DNA from: Candidatus Aminicenantota bacterium
GTDB lineage: Bacteria > Acidobacteriota > Aminicenantia > Aminicenantales > Aminicenantaceae
Assembly: GCA_030614685.1 (NCBI GenBank)
Contig: JAUWTO010000010.1
Location: 1 to 32,863, forward strand
Direction: 5' to 3'
Length of the DNA stretch: 32,863 nt
Below, in pieces: positions 28,367-32,863 of the stretch. Within the stretch, counting starts at the first letter, position 1, and each line of letters starts with the position of its first letter. The notes under the pieces are model-generated. The model had not been told where the DNA came from, did not search any database, and saw nothing but the letters and a program-made list of their open reading frames with translations. Both the position numbers and the translations under genes were made by a program.

Positions 28367-30390
28367 TGTCCCGCACCTTCCCGGTTCGAATGGGCCCGGG
28401 CCTGGGAGTTGTATTCCTTCACGTGTCGATGAAGCTCAGGAAGCGAGATGTTGCCCCGAGCAGAAGGCCGAAGCTGGCCCATCATCCAGCGTGTCCGGGC
28501 CCCGGAGTCTTCAGAGATCCCGGACTCCTCTGCGATCGTGCAGAGCACTGGGATCTTCTCCAGGATCTCCGCCTCCGCGACCTTCTTGAACTTGATGGCC
28601 GCCAGGCTGGATTCGATATCTATCTGGGGATGCTGATACCGCTCCTCGATCATCTCCCGAGCGAGGGCAGGCTCGATGCCTTCCTTTTTGAGGTGCTCCA
28701 TCAGGTCATAGATGACCTCATAACGGAAATCCGGGGACCGGGGATGCCTACCCTCCACATGCTTCAGCGTATGACCGAACAGGGTCCCGGCAAATACCGG
28801 ATCGACCTCAAGCTCCTCGATGATGCGTGTCAATAGCGGAAACAGGTTGTTCCGCAGGATGTAGGGATAGGTGTCCTCGGGAATCCCCCACTCCGTCATC
28901 CTGGCATACATCTCATGGACATCGAGCGGCAGCCGGCTCCGAATCTCTTCAATGGCGTCGTAGTCCAGAGAGATGGGCACAGAGTCTGTATCCGGGTACA
29001 TCCGATTGGGGCCGGGCAGCACTCTCTCAAATACCGTGGTCCCATCGGAAAAGGATTTTCGGCTCTCCCGGGGCACACCCTCAAAGGCCAGCTGACACCG
29101 CTCCTCCACGGTTTCCAGGGCTGTGGAGATATCCTCCTCAGGCCCCCAGAGCAGGACCAGGGCATCTTCCTCGTCAGCCTGCAGTTCATTCCGGATGCGA
29201 TCCCAAAATTCTGGGGGAAGGACAGGATCGAGCTCTTCGGAGTGGATCATGTTGGGCTTGTCGATGCAGGCGATGACCTTCAGCCGGCCGCTCAGCTCAT
29301 CTGCGAACATTTGGCCCGGTTGGGTGAAATGCGAAAGCATGCCCCGAAAACCCGGGAGCCTCAACGCGGAACAGCCATACCCTGATTCACGGGCTTTGGC
29401 GACCTCCGGCTGGATCAGCCCATACTCTTCCGCATCCAGGGATTTTGAAGAGATCCGCCAGCCTCGAGGATCCTGGACGGTTTTCTTAAGCAGGTCCCGG
29501 ATCCGCAGGAGGGACCACTGCCGGAAGACCTCGTTGTGGGTCAGTTCCGGGATCCACCGGTTGTGCGATACACCCTTGATCTCGACCCTGTCTCCCCCCC
29601 GGCAGCTGACATTGACATCCTCTCTCCCGGCACCGATGCCGACCAGCACTTTTCCAGTGCTGCGGTTCAGGAAACGGATATACTGGGCGCCTTCCTGCAC
29701 CTCATCGGGATGGGAAAAATCCGGATAGGTCACCGTCTCGATCAGGGGTATGCCGAGCCGGTCAGTCTGGTACACGCGGACGTGCCCCACATCCGAAACT
29801 TCCCGGCAGGAGTCCTCCTCCAGGGACAGTTGAATGATGCGGACCGTCTTGTTCTTCAGCTGGATCACGCCTTCCACACCCAGGATGGCGGTCCTCTGGA
29901 AGCCGGTGGGGATGCTCCCATCCAGATACTGCTTGCGGATGATGTGCACCTCCCCCACGATGTTGAGCCTGCACAGCAGCGAGAGCTCAAGGGCGATCTC
30001 CAGCGCCTTCCGGTTCAGGGGAAAGGGAGGTGTGTCGTCGATGTCATAGGTGCAGGCGGTCTCATTTCGGATCTGGTACACGATCTGCTTCCGGGTCTTG
30101 AACTCCATCAGGGCAGTGCCGTCATACTCGCCCAGTTCGCTCAGGGTGGGCCGCATGTGACGGATGATCTCCGCATCATACTCGCCTTTCCGGTTGTACC
30201 GGCCGGCCGGACAGTTGCAGAAGAGTTTTTTCCGTGTTTTCAGCTGCTGATGGACCTCAATCCCGGACTTGAAACCCACTCGGTCGTAATCCTCCTGCGT
30301 GGCCTTGGCTCGAGGGACATACCCCACGGCCTCGCGTGAGGTTTGGTAGTTTTGTCTGGGATCGATTTTTTCGTTTTTCATCAGGAACAT
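28363..30390 (-). CDS. gatE: Glu-tRNA(Gln) amidotransferase subunit E (archaeal type)
   Basis: A 675-residue GatE, the tRNA-binding and kinase/transamidase subunit. The N-terminal cradle domain (GFKSGIEVHQQLKTRKKLFCNCP near residue 38, then GEVHIIRKQYLDGSIPTGFQ) is shared with GatB. An AspRS-like GAD insertion of about 110 residues lies in the second half (around KVIACIDKPNM, through the tail of the insertion). The C-terminal YqeY-like helical tail contains IEERYQHPQIDIESSLAAIKFK. Length and insertion distinguish it from bacterial GatB (about 480 residues). M1 at 30390 and M4 at 30381 are both possible starts; the ribosome site is weak, and a TACAAT box lies about 17 bases upstream. Confidence 0.93.
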   Translation of the reverse strand: MFLMKNEKIDPRQNYQTSREAVGYVPRAKATQEDYDRVGFKSGIEVHQQLKTRKKLFCNCPAGRYNRKGEYDAEIIRHMRPTLSELGEYDGTALMEFKTRKQIVYQIRNETACTYDIDDTPPFPLNRKALEIALELSLLCRLNIVGEVHIIRKQYLDGSIPTGFQRTAILGVEGVIQLKNKTVRIIQLSLEEDSCREVSDVGHVRVYQTDRLGIPLIETVTYPDFSHPDEVQEGAQYIRFLNRSTGKVLVGIGAGREDVNVSCRGGDRVEIKGVSHNRWIPELTHNEVFRQWSLLRIRDLLKKTVQDPRGWRISSKSLDAEEYGLIQPEVAKARESGYGCSALRLPGFRGMLSHFTQPGQMFADELSGRLKVIACIDKPNMIHSEELDPVLPPEFWDRIRNELQADEEDALVLLWGPEEDISTALETVEERCQLAFEGVPRESRKSFSDGTTVFERVLPGPNRMYPDTDSVPISLDYDAIEEIRSRLPLDVHEMYARMTEWGIPEDTYPYILRNNLFPLLTRIIEELEVDPVFAGTLFGHTLKHVEGRHPRSPDFRYEVIYDLMEHLKKEGIEPALAREMIEERYQHPQIDIESSLAAIKFKKVAEAEILEKIPVLCTIAEESGISEDSGARTRWMMGQLRPSARGNISLPELHRHVKEYNSQARAHSNREGAGQ

Positions 30391-30594
30391 TTATCAATAA
30401 GGTCGGTATTGTAACAGAAAAGCCCAGAGGAAATCTAATATACGTCGCCGCGACCAGATCCTCTAAAAACTTGAGCTTAAAAACCAACCGCACAGAATAG
30501 GGATATGTATAAATCGGATAGGAGTTGAAACCATTTGGCTCCGGATTCCGTCTATAGAGATGAACGGACAAATGAGGCAATACAAGGCAATACG

Positions 30595-30681
30595 ATGAAG
30601 ATAAAGACCATGATCGGGATGGGATTGGTGGCGGTCCTGTTCTCTCCGATACCTGTCCTGCTGCTGCTTATCCTGATCTGA
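30595..30681 (+). CDS. Possible 28-residue hydrophobic peptide
   Basis: An ATG frame encoding MKIKTMIGMGLVAVLF then SPIPVLLLLILI, a basic N-terminus followed by a single membrane helix. It lies in the 310-base gap between divergent-side gatE and the convergent VWFA-related gene and has an AAGG a few bases upstream. No family is recognised; small frames like this occur by chance, so it is tentative. The rest of the gap (30391-30594) shows a gatE promoter region and nothing else I can name. Confidence 0.25.
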   Translation: MKIKTMIGMGLVAVLFSPIPVLLLLILI

Positions 30682-30700
30682 TCAGCAAGTATGAAATCTA

Positions 30701-31933
30701 TCAATTGGCATAATAGCCTTTCCGGTGGGTGATCCTGTAATCCTTGTCCTTGATCTTGATCTCGATGGTCCTGAAGTTGCCATCTCTGACATATTCCCTG
30801 GGAGAGTAGTACAGCAGATAAGAATACTCTGTGAGCTTTGAGGTCGACTTGAATGCCGCGGCCGGATTCCGCGATTTGTCCACCACCCCACCCGTCGCCT
30901 CCGCCACCTGGGAAAATACCATGTACACATCCTCGGACTGCTCCCGCATGTAGACTCCGGAGACGCTCGCGGGCTTATTGTCTATAAAGAAGAAATTGAG
31001 GAGCACCGCCGCATCGGAAAAAGCCCGGCTAAGCCGATCCACATCGAGGGTCAGTTCCCGATGATATGCCTGGAACAGGTCCTGGATCTGCCCGATGATG
31101 TTGTAGTCGTCGTGATACTGCATCTGGATCTGGCCCAGAAGCGAGGCCTGGATCTCAGGGCGGAACTCCCGTTCATAGAAAAAATAGACGGTCTTCTGCT
31201 CTTCGATCCTCTTTAACTGAGACGCGAAGCGCAGGATCCATTTCTCATCGATCAGCCGGAGCTCCTCCATCCTGCCCAGCGTGTCGCGGTAGCGGGGGAG
31301 CAGGAACTCGAGGCTCTGGACCCCCACGGAGCCCGAGGAATCCATGTCCGCCATCCCGGAAGGCATCCCCGTCTGGGCTGAGGCGATGGAGCGCACGATC
31401 CGCCTCAGATCCTTAAGCAGGTTTTTGTACTCCATGGCCCCGACATTGGCATCCTTGCGGATGATGGTCTTCAAATCCTTGATCAGGGTTTCTTTGGGGA
31501 TGGTCCTGGCCTTTTCCGCCGGGAGGCTGTAGTTCTTGACCGGGGTTTGGATCACCAGGTCATCGCCCGGTTGGTAGACGTGGTCGAAGAAATATTCGAT
31601 GGCCTCCGTCATCTTGGGGTTGTACTCCATGACCTGAAAGACAAAATAGAACTGGCGGTCGACCATGGGCATGTAGTCTCTGGTGGCATCCATGCGTTCG
31701 ATCTGGCCGTTCCGAGTGAGATACAGGGCCGTGATGTCCTGCGGCTTGCCGTCCTCAAAGACCTCGAAGTCGGCCATGTTCAGGTCGGGCACGAACCGCT
31801 CCCCCTCGAAGACACGGAGGGGAACCTGGACATTGGTCACCACGACCTCGTGCTGCTCCTGATGAAAAGCCGGATTCGATGTCAGGAACAGGAGGATGGC
31901 GACCAGGATCACAAGAATGAGCGTTTTCTTCAT
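30701..31933 (-). CDS. Exported VWFA-related domain protein, MIDAS absent
   Basis: A 410-residue exported protein. MKKTLILVILVAILLFLTS is a signal peptide or anchor. It is followed by the pattern VVVTNVQVPLRVFEGE..NMADFEVFEDGKPQDI, a beta-sandwich preface typical of the VWFA-related Acidobacteria-type family, and then a von Willebrand A-like fold (about 125-330). The metal-binding D-x-S-x-S of true VWA domains is replaced by FYFVFQVMEYNPK, so no MIDAS is visible. The start at ATG 31933 follows an AAAGGGGGG ribosome site; a longer frame would precede the signal peptide with 25 extra residues. It stands alone on the minus strand. Function unknown; adhesion or envelope protein is a guess. Confidence 0.75.
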   Translation of the reverse strand: MKKTLILVILVAILLFLTSNPAFHQEQHEVVVTNVQVPLRVFEGERFVPDLNMADFEVFEDGKPQDITALYLTRNGQIERMDATRDYMPMVDRQFYFVFQVMEYNPKMTEAIEYFFDHVYQPGDDLVIQTPVKNYSLPAEKARTIPKETLIKDLKTIIRKDANVGAMEYKNLLKDLRRIVRSIASAQTGMPSGMADMDSSGSVGVQSLEFLLPRYRDTLGRMEELRLIDEKWILRFASQLKRIEEQKTVYFFYEREFRPEIQASLLGQIQMQYHDDYNIIGQIQDLFQAYHRELTLDVDRLSRAFSDAAVLLNFFFIDNKPASVSGVYMREQSEDVYMVFSQVAEATGGVVDKSRNPAAAFKSTSKLTEYSYLLYYSPREYVRDGNFRTIEIKIKDKDYRITHRKGYYAN

Positions 31934-32126
31934 AATGAACCCCCCTTTATATATTGCACTTATATGTCCCTGATTGTATATACCTAAAATCCGCTCTCTT
32001 TGATGCATTCAGAAGCAAGAAGTGTGCCACATCACACAGGATCCCGCGTCTGGAACCGCACTCTTGGGGAATCCACCAGGAACTCAGAGCAGTTATCAAT
32101 TCCCAGTGCAAAGGCGGATCTGTATC

Positions 32127-32143
32127 TGTAAACATTGTTTACA
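32127..32143. promoter_or_regulatory. Palindrome TGTAAAC-ATT-GTTTACA
   Basis: A perfect 7-base inverted repeat with a three-base spacer in the 269-base divergent gap between the VWFA-related gene and the PilZ gene. It is a plausible operator for the PilZ gene or for both, but no regulator is encoded nearby. The rest of the gap contains AT-rich promoter-like sequence close to the VWFA-related start. Confidence 0.4.
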
Positions 32144-32202
32144 TATAAGTCTCCGTTGGATCCCTTGGCCGGGCCTTCCCCCCATCCCCACAATCTGCTA
32201 GA

Positions 32203-32538
32203 ATGAGAGAGATTGAGAAAGGAAGTCACAACGGGCTGAATTCCATGAAAGCGCCAACCGGTAGAGCCGGGGAAGAGTCGGAAAGACGCGGATCCTCCCG
32301 CTATGACTCCGTCCACAAAATGAACTACAAGGCCCTCATACCCAGGGAGGGACAGGGCTTCACCCAGAATATCAGCCAGGGCGGATTCGCCCTACTGCTG
32401 GATGATGAAGTGCCGCCCGGCGCTGTCCTGGAACTGAAGTTCGAAGATTCCAGCAAGGTGACCCAGCCCGAACGCACGATCGTCAAGGTCATGTGGCAGA
32501 AAGACCACATCGCAGGCGTCAAGCTCCTGGGCCGCTAG
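32203..32538 (+). CDS. PilZ domain protein
   Basis: A single-domain PilZ protein, 111 residues from ATG 32203, predicted to bind cyclic di-GMP. The two signature motifs are present: R28-R29-x3-R33 (ERRGSSR) and N56-x-S58-x2-G61 (QNISQGG). The beta-barrel strands continue to VKVMWQKDHIAGVKLLG. The partner it controls is not visible. An extended -10 element TGCTAGAAT (32196-32204) overlaps ATG 32203; if it is used, the true start is ATG 32245, giving 97 residues and still the whole domain. The following 177 bases carry the next promoter. Confidence 0.85.
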   Translation: MREIEKGSHNGLNSMKAPTGRAGEESERRGSSRYDSVHKMNYKALIPREGQGFTQNISQGGFALLLDDEVPPGAVLELKFEDSSKVTQPERTIVKVMWQKDHIAGVKLLGR

Positions 32539-32609
32539 ATCTGATCCTGCACGGCTTAATCCGCCAGATAACCAGCCCCCCCGTGGTTACCGCGATCTCA
32601 TTTCTTTTC

Positions 32610-32639
32610 TTGCCTGCGCGGGTGGTTTTGATGTGTAAT
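32610..32639 (+). promoter_or_regulatory. Promoter candidate for the aminopeptidase gene
   Basis: TTGCCT (32610-32615) and TGTAAT (32634-32639) are spaced by 18 bases. The leader after it contains two small hairpins (TTTCCC..GGGAAA and ACCGG-AAAAG-CCGGT) before an AAAGGAGAG ribosome site. Confidence 0.4.
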
Positions 32640-32715
32640 ACTTTTTTCCCGGGCATTGGGAAACCCGGACCGGAAAAGCCGGTATTCCCGCAAAACTCGA
32701 ACAAAGGAGAGAATC

Positions 32716-32863
32716 ATGTTTCCAGCCAAGACATACATCCAGCGGCGACGGCGCCTGCGCGAGCAGGTCGGATCCGGCGTCCTGCTTTTCCTGGGCAACG
32801 ATGAAAGCCCCATGAACTACGCGGACAATCCCTTCCATTTCCGGCAGGACAGCACGTTCCTGT
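32716..32863 (+). CDS. Xaa-Pro aminopeptidase (aminopeptidase P), N-terminal part
   Basis: The first 49 residues of a gene that runs off the window. MFPAKTYIQRRRRLREQ followed by GVLLFLGNDESPMNYADN and FHFRQDSTFL is the characteristic N-terminal domain start of aminopeptidase P, a manganese metallopeptidase removing residues before proline. The metal site lies in the C-terminal pita-bread domain, outside the window. The ATG has an AAAGGAGAG ribosome site seven bases upstream. Confidence 0.88.
   Translation, partial: MFPAKTYIQRRRRLREQVGSGVLLFLGNDESPMNYADNPFHFRQDSTFL

Noticed and set aside
30583-30597. Tandem GGCAATAC duplication near the small hydrophobic frame
   Set aside because: Two copies of a nine- to ten-base string are too little to call a repeat element.
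32029-32044. CRP-type site TGTGCCACATCACA in the VWFA/PilZ gap
   Set aside because: The half-sites are separated by six bases rather than the eight between TGTG and CACA needed for CRP.

Overview
The window reads as chromosomal DNA of a Gram-negative, probably anaerobic bacterium. A signal-peptide outer-membrane porin and FtsEX point to a diderm. Rubredoxin, rubrerythrin and desulforedoxin point to an anaerobe that detoxifies oxygen. A DUF6677-type membrane protein and a VWFA-related lipoprotein-like protein are the kinds of gene I associate with Acidobacteriota and Aminicenantes. That assignment is an inference; no rRNA gene is present to settle it. Two loci have an archaeal flavour: an IscS-like protein without the PLP lysine, and a GatD-GatE pair.

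Layout. (1) 159-2073, minus strand: an Fe-S assembly operon, nfu, an iscS/nifS homologue and iscU. (2) 2228-7824, minus strand: one long tight unit of desulforedoxin, a rubrerythrin-like protein, rubredoxin, a rubredoxin-reductase-like flavoprotein, a porin, purA and alr. The promoter regions of these two operons share a near-identical palindrome, TATTGGAC-N4-GTCCAATA, suggesting one redox or Fe-S regulator. (3) 7960-10839, minus strand: a large NAD-type glutamate dehydrogenase. (4) 10840-11350: a repeat-filled divergent intergenic region. (5) 11351-18220, plus strand: two small membrane proteins, a candidate structured RNA, ftsE, ftsX, a RodZ-like protein, and an NtrY/NtrX-type two-component pair. 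(6) 18219-18631: a second repeat cluster. (7) 18712-20818: mgtE and recO. (8) 21096-25802: NuoE-, NuoF- and NuoG-like subunits followed by a stand-alone FMN glutamate-synthase-domain protein, closed by a strong terminator. (9) 25960-26964: a 2,4-diaminopentanoate-dehydrogenase-like enzyme. (10) 26981-30390, minus strand: gatE-gatD. (11) 30701 to the end: a VWFA-related protein, a PilZ protein and the start of a Xaa-Pro aminopeptidase.

Functionally the window leans toward nitrogen and glutamate metabolism (glutamate dehydrogenase, glutamate-synthase-like flavoprotein, diaminopentanoate dehydrogenase, glutamyl-tRNA amidotransferase, NtrYX) and toward Fe-S and redox chemistry. The observations I rate highest are: the IscS-like protein whose PLP lysine and neighbouring PLP contacts are substituted although its catalytic cysteine is intact; a family of intergenic hairpins with a conserved G/C-skewed loop but unrelated, nearly perfect stems; archaeal-type GatDE in a bacterial context; the NuoEFG-like plus glutamate-synthase-like operon; and the shared palindrome linking Fe-S assembly to oxygen defence.
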